Positions 17,061 through 26,530 of a DNA stretch of 64,000 nt are shown here, in pieces (the stretch's first letter is position 1; each line of letters starts with the position of its first letter). The DNA comes from CAYUIG01 sp964444685 (GTDB taxonomy: Bacteria > Gemmatimonadota > Gemmatimonadetes > Longimicrobiales > RSA9), in the NCBI GenBank assembly GCA_964444685.1, contig CAYUIG010000017.1, forward strand, positions 4,984 through 68,983, written 5' to 3'. The position numbers and the translations under genes are program-made. The notes below the pieces were generated by a model. That model did not search any database. It was not told where the DNA came from and was given only the letters and a program-made list of their open reading frames with translations.

Positions 17061-20000
17061 ATGGCGCTCGACCGGCGTCTGGGCGCCGCGCTCGTCGCGG
17101 CGGTCGTGACACTCGTCGCGGTCGTCGGCTTGTGGGTGCTGCGCGCCGGTGGTGGCGCGGAGCCGGATCGCCTGGCGCCCGGTCGTGCGCGGCACACCGG
17201 TGAGGACGGACCGGTCATCGGCGCACTGATGCGCACGGTCGCGGATCGGCTCGCGAGCAACGCACCACCGACAGCGCCGTTGCGCGGGCCACTTCGATTC
17301 CGCGCCGCGCGCGTGCGTATCGAAGCGCCCGGCCGTGACTTCCTGACCGCCGATGTCGTGACCGGCACGCTCGAGACGAACGCACTTCGTACCGGCGACA
17401 TCATCATCTCGGACCTCACCGCAACGGGAGCGTCCGTCGCGATGCAGCAATCCGCGACCGGGGACTGGAACTACGAGATCCCGCTCGCGCGCCTGCTCGA
17501 GGATGATGACGATGATGACGGCAGCGACCGCACGATCGCGATCCGCCGGCTGCGCGTGATCGATGGGAGTGCGGACATCGTGATGCCGGAGCGGACGGTG
17601 ACGGCGCGCACTATACAGCTCGACATTCGCAGCGTACAGCTCGCGGGCCCGGAGCTGCCCGAGCCGCGCATGCACGTCGCGATCGGCACGGCCGACATTA
17701 CGGGGCTGCTACCTTCCCGCCCCGACAGCACGCTCCCCGTTCGCGTGGAAGAAGCGGAGCTGCGCTTCCCCGAAGCGACGGTCGCGTTCGATGCCGAGCG
17801 CGCAATCATCGGAAATGCAGCGGTTACGCGCGTCGCCGGTGTGTGGGATCCGGGTGGCCCCGGGTACGGCATCGACGTGACTGGCACCGCTGCGGACGCG
17901 CGACTCGCGGACCTGCGGTTCATCGCCCCCGATCGTATCCCCGAGGAAGGAAGCGCGGACTTCCGCTTCGCGGTCGAGTCACTGCCAGACGGTGATACAC
18001 AGATCCGCCTCTTCGACCTGACGGCGTCGACGAACGGCTCTCAGGCAACCGGGTCGTTGACGTTCGTCTTCGGCGAGGAGCGCGCGGCGCTGCCCGAAGC
18101 GGACCTGACGGTCGCGCCGCTCTCGATCGCGCTGCTCGAACAGTTCGGTGCGCGCGACTTCCCAATTCGTGGAGATCTTACGGGCACCGTGCGCGGGACG
18201 GGAGGCGACATCCGCTTCGATCTCGCCGCCGCACTCGTGCTCGAGAGCAGCGGTGATGCATTCGAGGGCACGCTGACCGGAATGATGGCGTTCGCGCCCG
18301 ACGGCGGGATGCGTGTGAACCTCGATGCCGGCGCCGATCTGGGTGGCGGTCGCGTGACGGCCACCGGCCAGGTCGCCATGGAAGGCGGCACGACGACCTA
18401 CGACCTGACCGGAACCGTGACCGCTGTGGACGCGAGCGTTCTTACAGCGCGTGCACCGCCGGTCCTCGTGGGCGCGCGATTCACGCTGCGCGGGAGTGGC
18501 GTTTCGCCCGACAGCGCGCAGGCGCAACTCGTCGCTACAGGAGGATTCAGCGGCTGGGAGTCGGAGCCGGGCGACACGATCGCGGTTGCGCTCGCGGTGG
18601 ACCGCGGTCTCCTGTCCGTGAGCCAGCTCGACCTGCGCCTGGCCGGGTTCGAAACCGAGGCCGCGGGCAACTGGCGGTTCGTCGAGCCGCGTTCCGGACG
18701 CGTCGCATACGACGCGACGTTCACCACGCTGGACGCGTGGGGTCCGTACCTGCCGGTGATCGGCGACACGGCTGCCGTAGGTACGCTCGCGCTGCGCGGA
18801 ACCATATCGGGTACGCTGGACGACCTTCAGCTCGACGGTGGCCTGACGGCACAGGATGTCCAGTCGGGTGGGTGGTCGGTCGGTGAGCTCACCGCCACGT
18901 ACGCAGCGCGCACGGGCATGCGCATGACGTTCGATGTGCGCGGAACCGGCAGCGCCCTCGGTACGCCGACGGAGGGCGTCTTCGAGGACGTCGCGTTCTC
19001 GTTCGCGCAGTCGCCGCCGTCACTCGCGGTGCAGGTGGATGCTTCGGCAACGGACGGCCGGGTGATCCGCATCGTCGCCGATGGCGTGGTGCCGGATTCC
19101 GGAGCAACCACGGCGATGCTGCGGGAGCTGCGCCTCGATGTTGCGGGCGGGCAGTGGACGCTCGCGGCGCCGGCAAGCGTGCAATGGGGCGGCGGGCGCG
19201 TCGATGTCGTCGCATTGAGGATACAGGATGCGCGTGCGAGCGGACGCTTCGCGATCGATGGGAGGGTGTGGCCGCTCGAGGAGTCGGACGCAACGCTGGA
19301 GATCGTGGACCTGCCGCTCGAGGACGTGCAGCGGCTCGCGAACGTCGACCCGATCGTGACGGGTATGCTTTCGGCGCAGGGTCGGATCAGCGGCTCTACG
19401 ACTGCGCCGGTCGTCGAGCTCACCTACGGTCTCGCCGACGGCGCGGTCCGGGGCGTCGCGCTGTCGTCGCTTTCGGGCGAGGTGAATCTCGCGGGCAATG
19501 TGCTGGACATCGTCGCGGCTGCTCGATTCGCGGCCGACACCGCCGGCGCGCTGGACCTGCGGGCACGACTGCCTGTCGAGGCGCGGCTCTCTTCGGACCC
19601 TGCGTTCCGTGTCCTTGACAGCGGCGTCGTCGATGGCGAGCTGGTCGCGACCACGCTGTCGCTCGCGTCCTTCGCCGCGCTGTCGCCGTCGGTTCGCGAC
19701 GTCACGGGTGTCCTCGATGGCCGCGTCACACTCACCGGCACGGCGGACGCGCCCGAACTCGGTGGCGGGCTCACCGTGAGCGGCGGCGCGATGACCATAC
19801 CCGCGCTGAATCAGCGGTACACGGATATCGTCGCCGATCTAGCACTCATCGGCCGGCGTCTCGTCGTGAACCGGGCGGAAGCGCACAGCGGCGGCGCGCT
19901 CACGATCGCCGGTGATGTGACGTTCGAAACCATTTCGGATCCGACCTTCGAGCTCCTCGCCTATCTCGATGGCTTCCGTCCGGTCGGGGTCAGTGATCGT

Positions 20001-21041
20001 ACGGATGCGGCCGTGTCCGGGCGTATGAGTATCGCGGGCGGACTCGATGCACCCGTTCTGTCGGGCCAGCTCGCGGTGAGCGATGGATACGTCACGATTC
20101 CGCAGTTCGGTGCCACCGCGGCGTTCGAGGATCTGGGTGTGGCGGCGCCGGTGATCGGTCAGGATCTCGCTGCTGCGCCGGGCGGCGGACTCATGGGCCG
20201 CCTGCGCATCGAAGACCTTTCGGTTCAGGTCGGTGAAGGTGTGTGGTTCGTGGCGGAGGAAGCGCGTGCGCAGCTCGCGGGTGAGCTGACGGTGAACAAG
20301 TCAGGCGAGTCGATGCGCATCCAGGGTACACTGGCCGGTGAGCGCGGCACGTACACGCTGCGCGCGGGCCCGGTGATCCGCCGCTTCGACGTGCTGGATG
20401 CGGAGGTGCGTTTCCTGGGATCGCCGGACATCGATCCGGCACTCGCGATCACGGCCCGCCGCTTCGTGTTCGACGAGACCGGCCGCCAGATCGAAGTGGT
20501 GGTGACGATCGGCGGCTCGCTGCGCCGGCCCACGCTCGCACTCGCCAGTGCGGACCTCGCCAACATCCCGGAGTCCGAGCTGCTCAGCTTCCTGCTGTTC
20601 GGGCGGCCCACGCTCGAACTCGCGGGCGGCGGACTGCCGGGCGAGACGCTGCTCGAGTCGACGTTCCTCGAACTCGCCACACTCGAGCTCGAACAGGCGA
20701 TCGTCGGCGACCTCGGCGTGGCGCTCGACATCTTCCAGGTGCGCTTCCCCGGCGGCGTGCGCGGTGCCGCCGCGCCGACGGTGCTGGTCGGTCGCGAGCT
20801 CGCCACCGATGTGTTTCTCACGGTCGAGTCGGGCCTCGCCGCACTGTTCGGTTCGGAGGCGGAGGCGGGCGACAGCTGGGCGATCCGACTCGAATGGGCG
20901 TTCGATCGCAACTCCTCCGCACGTGTCGGCTGGGAGCCGGTCACGCGCACACGCTTCCTGCGCGGCCTCGGTGCGGCGCTGCCCGCGCGTACGCGTGCGC
21001 AGCAGCTCTTCCTCGAGCTGCGGCGCCGCTGGACGTACTGA
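17061..21041 (+). CDS. tamB: Translocation and assembly module inner-membrane protein TamB
   Basis: 1326 aa. A single N-terminal membrane anchor (AALVAAVVTLVAVVGLWVL, residues ~9-27) is followed by a very long, repetitive beta structure and a C-terminal DUF490 domain. Late motifs fit TamB: IQGTLAGERGTYTLRAGPV, then FLGSPDIDPALAITARR and ESELLSFLLFGRP. A run of seven acidic residues (EDDDDDD) occurs near residue 150. It forms a periplasm-spanning groove that partners TamA. The ATG at 17061 is chosen because it begins the anchor and lies 1 bp after the tamA stop; an earlier in-frame start lies inside tamA. Confidence 0.93.
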   Translation: MALDRRLGAALVAAVVTLVAVVGLWVLRAGGGAEPDRLAPGRARHTGEDGPVIGALMRTVADRLASNAPPTAPLRGPLRFRAARVRIEAPGRDFLTADVVTGTLETNALRTGDIIISDLTATGASVAMQQSATGDWNYEIPLARLLEDDDDDDGSDRTIAIRRLRVIDGSADIVMPERTVTARTIQLDIRSVQLAGPELPEPRMHVAIGTADITGLLPSRPDSTLPVRVEEAELRFPEATVAFDAERAIIGNAAVTRVAGVWDPGGPGYGIDVTGTAADARLADLRFIAPDRIPEEGSADFRFAVESLPDGDTQIRLFDLTASTNGSQATGSLTFVFGEERAALPEADLTVAPLSIALLEQFGARDFPIRGDLTGTVRGTGGDIRFDLAAALVLESSGDAFEGTLTGMMAFAPDGGMRVNLDAGADLGGGRVTATGQVAMEGGTTTYDLTGTVTAVDASVLTARAPPVLVGARFTLRGSGVSPDSAQAQLVATGGFSGWESEPGDTIAVALAVDRGLLSVSQLDLRLAGFETEAAGNWRFVEPRSGRVAYDATFTTLDAWGPYLPVIGDTAAVGTLALRGTISGTLDDLQLDGGLTAQDVQSGGWSVGELTATYAARTGMRMTFDVRGTGSALGTPTEGVFEDVAFSFAQSPPSLAVQVDASATDGRVIRIVADGVVPDSGATTAMLRELRLDVAGGQWTLAAPASVQWGGGRVDVVALRIQDARASGRFAIDGRVWPLEESDATLEIVDLPLEDVQRLANVDPIVTGMLSAQGRISGSTTAPVVELTYGLADGAVRGVALSSLSGEVNLAGNVLDIVAAARFAADTAGALDLRARLPVEARLSSDPAFRVLDSGVVDGELVATTLSLASFAALSPSVRDVTGVLDGRVTLTGTADAPELGGGLTVSGGAMTIPALNQRYTDIVADLALIGRRLVVNRAEAHSGGALTIAGDVTFETISDPTFELLAYLDGFRPVGVSDRTDAAVSGRMSIAGGLDAPVLSGQLAVSDGYVTIPQFGATAAFEDLGVAAPVIGQDLAAAPGGGLMGRLRIEDLSVQVGEGVWFVAEEARAQLAGELTVNKSGESMRIQGTLAGERGTYTLRAGPVIRRFDVLDAEVRFLGSPDIDPALAITARRFVFDETGRQIEVVVTIGGSLRRPTLALASADLANIPESELLSFLLFGRPTLELAGGGLPGETLLESTFLELATLELEQAIVGDLGVALDIFQVRFPGGVRGAAAPTVLVGRELATDVFLTVESGLAALFGSEAEAGDSWAIRLEWAFDRNSSARVGWEPVTRTRFLRGLGAALPARTRAQQLFLELRRRWTY

Positions 21042-21067
21042 GCACGCGGCCTCATGTTCGCGGAAGC

Positions 21068-22780
21068 ATGCGACGCTTCCTCTTCCTGCTCCTCGCACTG
21101 GCCGCACCCGCGTCGGCACAGCAGCCCAGCGCCGACTCGCTGGCGAAGCTGCGTGAAGTCGCGCGCGACGCCGAGGCCGAGGCCGAACGGCTGGCCCGCT
21201 GGCTCGCGCCCGTCGAGTGGGCCAGCGGGAGCGGCAGCGAATGCGACGAGATCGTAGGCCGCTTCTGCCTGAACTATGATGACGGCCGGCCACCCGACCC
21301 GCCGCCCGAGCCGGTCGGTGTGATCGACGCGCGCCGCGCAGCGATCGAGGCGCTGCGGCTGTCGTTCACTTGGTTCGCTGACGATCTCGAGACGGCTGCG
21401 CCGCTCGTGCGCTACCTGGTAGAGGATGGGCGGGCACGCGAAGCGGTCGCGAGTGCACGCACGTTCGCTGCGCTTTCGCGCGATTCGGTGTGGGGGCCGC
21501 TGCTCATCGGCTTCGCGCTCCACGGCAACGGTGAGGCGGAAGAAGCGGAGGCGTCGTTCCGGGAAGCGGTCGCGCGGATGTCGCCGGCTGCGCGTGATTC
21601 GTTCACGGATCCATACTGGCTCCTGTCGGACGACGACCGCCGGCTCTGGCGCGCCCTTCCTCGCGATGCTCGCGACACGGCGGCCGCGCGGCTCTGGAGC
21701 ATCGCGGATCCGCTGCACGTGACGCCCGGCAACGAACGATGGAACGGCCACATCGCGCGACGCGTGTGGTCGCGCATGCTCGCGATGGCGCCGCGCGTGC
21801 GCGACATGATGCGCTGGGATGACGACCTCGAGCAGCTCACGATCCGTTACGGCACGCCCGCCGGCCGGTCGCGTCAGCAGGTGGCGTATCGCAACGAAAC
21901 GTCCATCGTCGAACACTTCGATCCCGATCAGCTCGCATTCCTTCCAGCCGGTGCGCTGGCGCACGGGCTGCCGCCCGCTCCGGACCCGGGCGCGCCATGG
22001 CCGCTGGAGGAGCCGCGTGCACGCGAGGGCTTCGCGCTCCCCGCGATGCCGCGCCTTGCCGAGCTGCAGCACCAGGCCACGCGTTTCCCCTCGCCCGAGG
22101 GCACGACGCTGCGCATCGATGCGATCGTGCCGCTCGACTCGCTACCGGAAGGAGCTGAACCCGCAGCGACGCTGTTCCTGCTGGACCGCGGGCGGCCGGG
22201 TCGCCGATCGGAGGCAGAGGTCCGAACTGCAACGGACACGGCGCGCATTTTCCTGGAGGCTCCGTTGGGCTCCGGGGATGGATACAGCCTCGAAGTGATC
22301 GACGCGGAGACGCAGCGCGCGTGGCGCGCACGCTGGTCGCTCGACAGCGCGAAGGTTCGTAGCGCGCCCTGGCTTTCGGATCCGCTCATCACGAAGCCCT
22401 TCGAGGGCGACCCGCCGATCATGCGCGGGGACGCACGTCTCGTCCCGCACGGCAGCCTTCGTTTCGAAAGAGGCGAAGTGGTGGGCGTGTATGCCGAAAT
22501 CGCGGATGCGACCGAGGACGAAACGTTCGATGTGGAGCTGGCACTGCATCCCGTCGACAGACCGTCCGCGCTGGCCCGCGCCGTCGGCTGGGTTGGCCGC
22601 ACGCTCGGGCTCTCATCGGAACGCGTACCCACCCGTCTGCGCTGGACGGCGGGCGCGCAGGTTCTCGCGTTCGATGTGCCACTGAATGTCGACCGTGACG
22701 GTCTTTACGATCTGGTCCTGCGGGTACGCGGTGTGGCGGGTGAAGTGGAAACGGTCCGACGAATACGAATCGAGCGCTGA
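21068..22780 (+). CDS. Secreted GWxTD-like domain protein
   Basis: 570 aa with a clear signal peptide, MRRFLFLLLALAAPASAQQ. Residues ~20-190 are helical with TPR-like spacing (EAEEAEASFREAVARM). The central part, PLHVTPGNERWNGHIARRVW followed by DDLEQLTIRYGTPAGR, resembles the GWxTD domain common in Gemmatimonadota and related phyla, although the exact GWxTD motif is not present. The last ~230 residues are beta-rich. It lies 26 bp after tamB and is probably co-transcribed, which suggests an envelope role. Function is unknown. Confidence 0.65.
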   Translation: MRRFLFLLLALAAPASAQQPSADSLAKLREVARDAEAEAERLARWLAPVEWASGSGSECDEIVGRFCLNYDDGRPPDPPPEPVGVIDARRAAIEALRLSFTWFADDLETAAPLVRYLVEDGRAREAVASARTFAALSRDSVWGPLLIGFALHGNGEAEEAEASFREAVARMSPAARDSFTDPYWLLSDDDRRLWRALPRDARDTAAARLWSIADPLHVTPGNERWNGHIARRVWSRMLAMAPRVRDMMRWDDDLEQLTIRYGTPAGRSRQQVAYRNETSIVEHFDPDQLAFLPAGALAHGLPPAPDPGAPWPLEEPRAREGFALPAMPRLAELQHQATRFPSPEGTTLRIDAIVPLDSLPEGAEPAATLFLLDRGRPGRRSEAEVRTATDTARIFLEAPLGSGDGYSLEVIDAETQRAWRARWSLDSAKVRSAPWLSDPLITKPFEGDPPIMRGDARLVPHGSLRFERGEVVGVYAEIADATEDETFDVELALHPVDRPSALARAVGWVGRTLGLSSERVPTRLRWTAGAQVLAFDVPLNVDRDGLYDLVLRVRGVAGEVETVRRIRIER

Positions 22781-22781
22781 C

Positions 22782-23549
22782 TCAGCGGATCGGCAGTGTG
22801 AGTCCGATGTTGAAGCGCACGTGGCTGGTCATGCCATCGCTTCGGTCGCTCTCGGCCACGTGCTGGTTCCCGTCCTCTGCCTCGAACGTACCCATGGCAC
22901 CGGAAGCGACGGGCGTGCGTGTCATCAGGTCGGTGAGCTCGAAACGGAGCAGCAGGCCGTAACGTTCGAGAGGCAGGACCGCGCCCAGTCCGAATACGCC
23001 GGCGAATCGGGTTCGTGACCCGCGTGCGAAGCTGTCGCGCGCCTCGAACGGTATGGCCTCGTCGTCGCCACGGACATCGTAGAACGCAGCGCCGCCACCG
23101 ACCAGACCGTAGGGCACGAGGCGATCGATGCCGAACGGCAGGCGGAAGATCAGGTGCGCCTCCGTGGTCCACACATCGAGCCCCGCCCCTTCCATCTGCT
23201 GCGTGCCCGCGCTGCCATCCTCGGACACGATGTCGATGTCGAAGCGCGTGGGCGCGTAGCTGCCCTCGACACGCAGGCCCCAGGACCGGCCGATCCACAC
23301 CCCTGCACCGGCGCCGAAGGCGAGGCTGGTCTGCGCGGAGAGGCGTCGCTCCATCCCTTCCTCACCGGGAATGGCCGAGGACGCGCGCGCCTCGGTGCGG
23401 CGGAAGTCCGTGAACGCCACCCCGCCGAGCGTAGCGGACAGCGTAATCGTGCCGGGCTCGAACATGGCTTCGGCCGTGGCCTGCGCGTTCGCGCCGGAAG
23501 GGGCGCACATCAGCAGTGCGGCGGCAGCGAGGATCCGCGAGTACTTCAT
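22782..23549 (-). CDS. Outer-membrane beta-barrel protein (porin/OmpA-barrel-like)
   Basis: 255 aa. The signal peptide MKYSRILAAAALLMCAPSGA ends at a predicted ANA/Q cut. Alternating hydrophobic strands follow (GTITLSATLGGVAFTDF, WGLRVEGSYAPTRFDIDI, VPYGLVGGGAAFYDV, LLLRFELTDLM), ending in VRFNIGLTLPIR. This fits an eight- to ten-stranded barrel of the OmpW/OMP_b-brl type. An upstream start at 23645 is possible, but the ATG at 23549 begins the signal peptide. It converges on the GWxTD-like gene, with only 1 bp between the stops. Confidence 0.75.
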   Translation of the reverse strand: MKYSRILAAAALLMCAPSGANAQATAEAMFEPGTITLSATLGGVAFTDFRRTEARASSAIPGEEGMERRLSAQTSLAFGAGAGVWIGRSWGLRVEGSYAPTRFDIDIVSEDGSAGTQQMEGAGLDVWTTEAHLIFRLPFGIDRLVPYGLVGGGAAFYDVRGDDEAIPFEARDSFARGSRTRFAGVFGLGAVLPLERYGLLLRFELTDLMTRTPVASGAMGTFEAEDGNQHVAESDRSDGMTSHVRFNIGLTLPIR

Positions 23550-23580
23550 GAAGACTGGACAGGGCAATACGCGGACCACT

Positions 23581-23811
23581 TCAACCACCTCCGTTCGCGA
23601 CCCAGGCCTCGATCTTCCGCCGGAGCATGACGAGCGGGACGGCACCGTCCTCCAGCACCCGATCGTGGAAGGCGCGGATATCGAACGCGTCGCCCAGCGC
23701 CTCCTGCGCCTCCGAGCGGAGCCTGCGGATCTCGAGGTTGCCGAGCATGTACGCCGTCGCCTGGCCCAGAAGGAGGGCGAGGCCGCTGCGCATCGTCACG
23801 TTGCTCTTCAC
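23581..23811 (-). pseudogene. DUF885 family C-terminal remnant
   Basis: 76 codons that match only the end of DUF885 proteins: GQATAYMLGNLEIRRLRSEA, then DAFDIRAFHDRVLEDGAVPL and a terminal IEAW. Full family members are roughly 550-600 aa, so about 85% is missing at the N-terminal side. The fragment begins 6 bp after the lgt stop, and its only possible start is a GTG with no clear ribosome site. I read it as debris left by a deletion whose other end is the 3' edge of lgt. It could still be translated from the lgt message, but it would lack the family's metal-binding part. Confidence 0.8.
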
Positions 23812-23817
23812 CGGGGC

Positions 23818-24684
23818 TCAGGCGCGCCGTTCGGCGCGTTTGGGGGAGCGGGCCCGCCCGGGCTCACCGGCCACCGGTGCGAGCGGTGCGCTGCGCCGCT
23901 GGAACCAGAGCCACGTGCCTGCCGCCACGAGCAGCAGGCTCATGAGCTGCGACGTCGACAGCGAGCCGACGATGCGGTCGCTCTTCGCGCGCACGATCTC
24001 GATGAAGAAGCGCGCGACACCGTACAGGCCGAGATAGAGTGCGAAGAGCTGGCCCTGGTGCAGCCGGCGCGAGGCGATGCGCCAGAGGAAGGCGAAGAAC
24101 ACGAGCGCGATGAACATCTCGTAGAGCTGCGTCGGGTGCACGGGCAGCACGGCGGTATCGGGAATGCCGGCGGGGATGTCGACCCCGATCGAGCGGAAGT
24201 AACCCGCGGTGCTGGGCGGTGATCCCAGCGGGAACGCGATGCCGACGGCCGAGTCGGTCGGGAGGCCGTAGTCGTCGCCGACGAGGAAGCAGCCGAGCCG
24301 TCCGAGTGCGTGCGCCACGAGGAGCGCCGGAGCCGTCGAGTCGAACATCACGGCCATCGGCAGCTTGCGGGCGCGGATCTGGAGCCAGTATGCGACGATT
24401 CCACCGATCAACCCGCCGTACCACACCAGCCCGGCGCGATTGAAGATCGTGCCCAGCGGGTCGGCCCTGAGGTCGCCCGCGTGGAGTGCGACGTAGTAGA
24501 GCTTGGCGCCCGCGATGCCACCCAGCGCGATCCAGGCGAGCATGTCCCACGCGTGGTTGCGATCCAGCCCGTACCGTTCGAGCTGCCGGCCCCAGACCCA
24601 CGCCCCCACGAGGAAGGCGAGAAACATCATGAGGCCGAAGCTGGTGATCGGGAAATCGCCGATGCGGAAGAGGACCGGGAACAT
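23818..24684 (-). CDS. lgt: Prolipoprotein diacylglyceryl transferase
   Basis: Transfers diacylglycerol from phosphatidylglycerol to the lipobox cysteine of prolipoproteins in the inner membrane. 288 aa with about seven membrane segments. Family motifs are FNRAGLVWYGGLIGG near residue 83, GRLGCFLVGDDYG near 128 (the Lgt signature), and HPTQLYE near 182. The tail is short, basic and Ala/Arg-rich. The lipobox proteins in this window (LemA, TamA-like, NirK-like) would be its substrates. It is transcribed divergently from nadE across 121 bp. Confidence 0.96.
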   Translation of the reverse strand: MFPVLFRIGDFPITSFGLMMFLAFLVGAWVWGRQLERYGLDRNHAWDMLAWIALGGIAGAKLYYVALHAGDLRADPLGTIFNRAGLVWYGGLIGGIVAYWLQIRARKLPMAVMFDSTAPALLVAHALGRLGCFLVGDDYGLPTDSAVGIAFPLGSPPSTAGYFRSIGVDIPAGIPDTAVLPVHPTQLYEMFIALVFFAFLWRIASRRLHQGQLFALYLGLYGVARFFIEIVRAKSDRIVGSLSTSQLMSLLLVAAGTWLWFQRRSAPLAPVAGEPGRARSPKRAERRA

Positions 24685-24805
24685 GCTCGCTCGTTTCTGG
24701 TGGCCGCGGCATCGCGGCCGCGCGTGAGTCTAGCGAGTATCCTGCCCGCGCTCAACGGTACGGCTCTGGACCGGCCGCGGGCGCGCGCGCATCTTGGCGG
24801 TGGCC

Positions 24806-26527
24806 ATGGGCACGCTGAGGATCGGACTGGCGCAGGTCAACGCGACCGTCGGTGACTTCGACGGGAACGTCTCGAAGCTGCTGGCCTGCGCGGAGCGAGC
24901 GCGGGCGGCGGGCGTCGACGTGCTGGCCTTCCCCGAGCTGGCCGTGTGCGGCTACCCCCCCGAGGACCTGCTCCTCAAGCCGTCCTTCGTCCGCGCCAAC
25001 CGCGTGGCCGTCGAGCGCCTTGCCGCGGGCTGCCGCGGGCTCACGACAATCGTCGGCTTCGTCGACCGCGAGCACGACCTCCACAACGCCGCCGCACTGA
25101 TCCACGACGGCGAATGGCTCGACACCTACCGCAAGCAGCGGCTGCCCAACTACGGCGTATTCGACGAGCTGCGCTATTTCCAGCCCGGCACCGGTGAGCT
25201 GCTGTTCGAGCTGCGTGGCGCGCGCGTGGGCGTGAGCATCTGCGAGGACATCTGGCTCCCCGGCGGACCGGTGGCGCGGCTCGCACGGGCGGGCGCCGAC
25301 CTCGTCATCAACATCAACGCGTCGCCGTACCATCGCGGGAAGTGGCGTTCGCGGCATCGGCTGCTGTCGACCCGCGCGTCCGACCACGGCGTCGCACTCG
25401 CGTACGTGAACCTCGTCGGCGGCCAGGACGAGCTGGTGTTCGACGGTGACAGCATGGTGTTCGATGCGGAGGGCTCCCCGCTCGCGGAAGCACCGCTCTT
25501 CGTCGAGCATCTGCTCGTATGCGATCTCGAGCTCGAGCAGGTATTCCGCGCACGGCTCCACGATCCGCGGCGCCGTCACGCGCCGCACCGCGACACGCCG
25601 TCGGTGCGCCGCGTATCGCTCGGCGCCGCGCCGGCACCGGCTCGTCCGTCACTGCCCGCGCCGCTGCACGTCCATCACGATGACGTGGCCGAGGTCTACG
25701 ATGCGCTCGTGCTCGGCACGCGCGACTACGTCCGCAAGAACGGATTCAGCCGGGTCGTGCTCGGACTGTCGGGCGGGATCGACTCGAGCCTCGTGGCGGT
25801 CGCCGCTGCCGATGCGCTGGGCGCCGATGCCGTGACCGGTGTCACGCTGCCATCACGCTTCAGCTCGGAGTCCAGCCGCTCCGACGCGCTGGCTCTCGCG
25901 GACGCGCTCGGCATGCCCACGTTGGAGCTGCCGATCGAACGGATGCATGCGGCCGCGCTCGAGACACTCGCGCCCGCATTTGCAGGCTGCCCGCCGGACG
26001 TGACCGAGGAGAACGTGCAGGCGCGCATCCGCGCGGTGCTGCTGATGGCGCTGTCGAACAAGTTCGGCTGGCTGCTGCTGACGACGGGCAACAAGTCCGA
26101 GCTGGCCACGGGTTACTCGACGTTGTACGGCGACATGGCGGGCGGCTTCGCCGTGATCAAGGACGTGCCGAAGACGCTGGTCTTCGAGCTGGCGCGCTGG
26201 CGCAATGCGCGCGACGGTGCGCCGGTGATTCCGGAGAGTGTGATCGTGAAGCCGCCTTCGGCGGAGCTGCGGCCGGATCAGCTCGACACCGATTCGCTGC
26301 CGCCGTACGAGGAGCTCGATCCGATCCTCGAGCGCTATGTGGAAGATGACTGGAGCCGCGCGGAACTGATCGCGGCCGGCTATCCTGAAGCGCTCGTGCG
26401 CCGCGTGACCTCCATGGTCGACCACGCGGAGTACAAGCGGAGGCAGGCAGCGCCCGGTGTGAAGATCACCGAGCGCGCCTTCGGCAAGGACCGTCGCCTG
26501 CCGATCACCTCCGCCTGGTCCGAGTAG
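24806..26527 (+). CDS. nadE: Glutamine-dependent NAD+ synthetase
   Basis: Last step of NAD synthesis: ATP-dependent amidation of deamido-NAD+ using glutamine. 573 aa in two parts. The nitrilase-type glutaminase (residues ~1-270) has the Glu-Lys-Cys triad in FPELAVCGYPPEDLL, RKQRLPNYGVFDE and VGVSICEDIWLP. The synthetase (~300-573) has the P-loop LGLSGGIDSSL and LLTTGNKSELATGYSTLYGD. The start is taken at ATG 24806; a TTG at 24794 is a less likely alternative. The stop lies 3 bp from the convergent lemA stop. Confidence 0.96.
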   Translation: MGTLRIGLAQVNATVGDFDGNVSKLLACAERARAAGVDVLAFPELAVCGYPPEDLLLKPSFVRANRVAVERLAAGCRGLTTIVGFVDREHDLHNAAALIHDGEWLDTYRKQRLPNYGVFDELRYFQPGTGELLFELRGARVGVSICEDIWLPGGPVARLARAGADLVININASPYHRGKWRSRHRLLSTRASDHGVALAYVNLVGGQDELVFDGDSMVFDAEGSPLAEAPLFVEHLLVCDLELEQVFRARLHDPRRRHAPHRDTPSVRRVSLGAAPAPARPSLPAPLHVHHDDVAEVYDALVLGTRDYVRKNGFSRVVLGLSGGIDSSLVAVAAADALGADAVTGVTLPSRFSSESSRSDALALADALGMPTLELPIERMHAAALETLAPAFAGCPPDVTEENVQARIRAVLLMALSNKFGWLLLTTGNKSELATGYSTLYGDMAGGFAVIKDVPKTLVFELARWRNARDGAPVIPESVIVKPPSAELRPDQLDTDSLPPYEELDPILERYVEDDWSRAELIAAGYPEALVRRVTSMVDHAEYKRRQAAPGVKITERAFGKDRRLPITSAWSE

Positions 26528-26530
26528 CGG

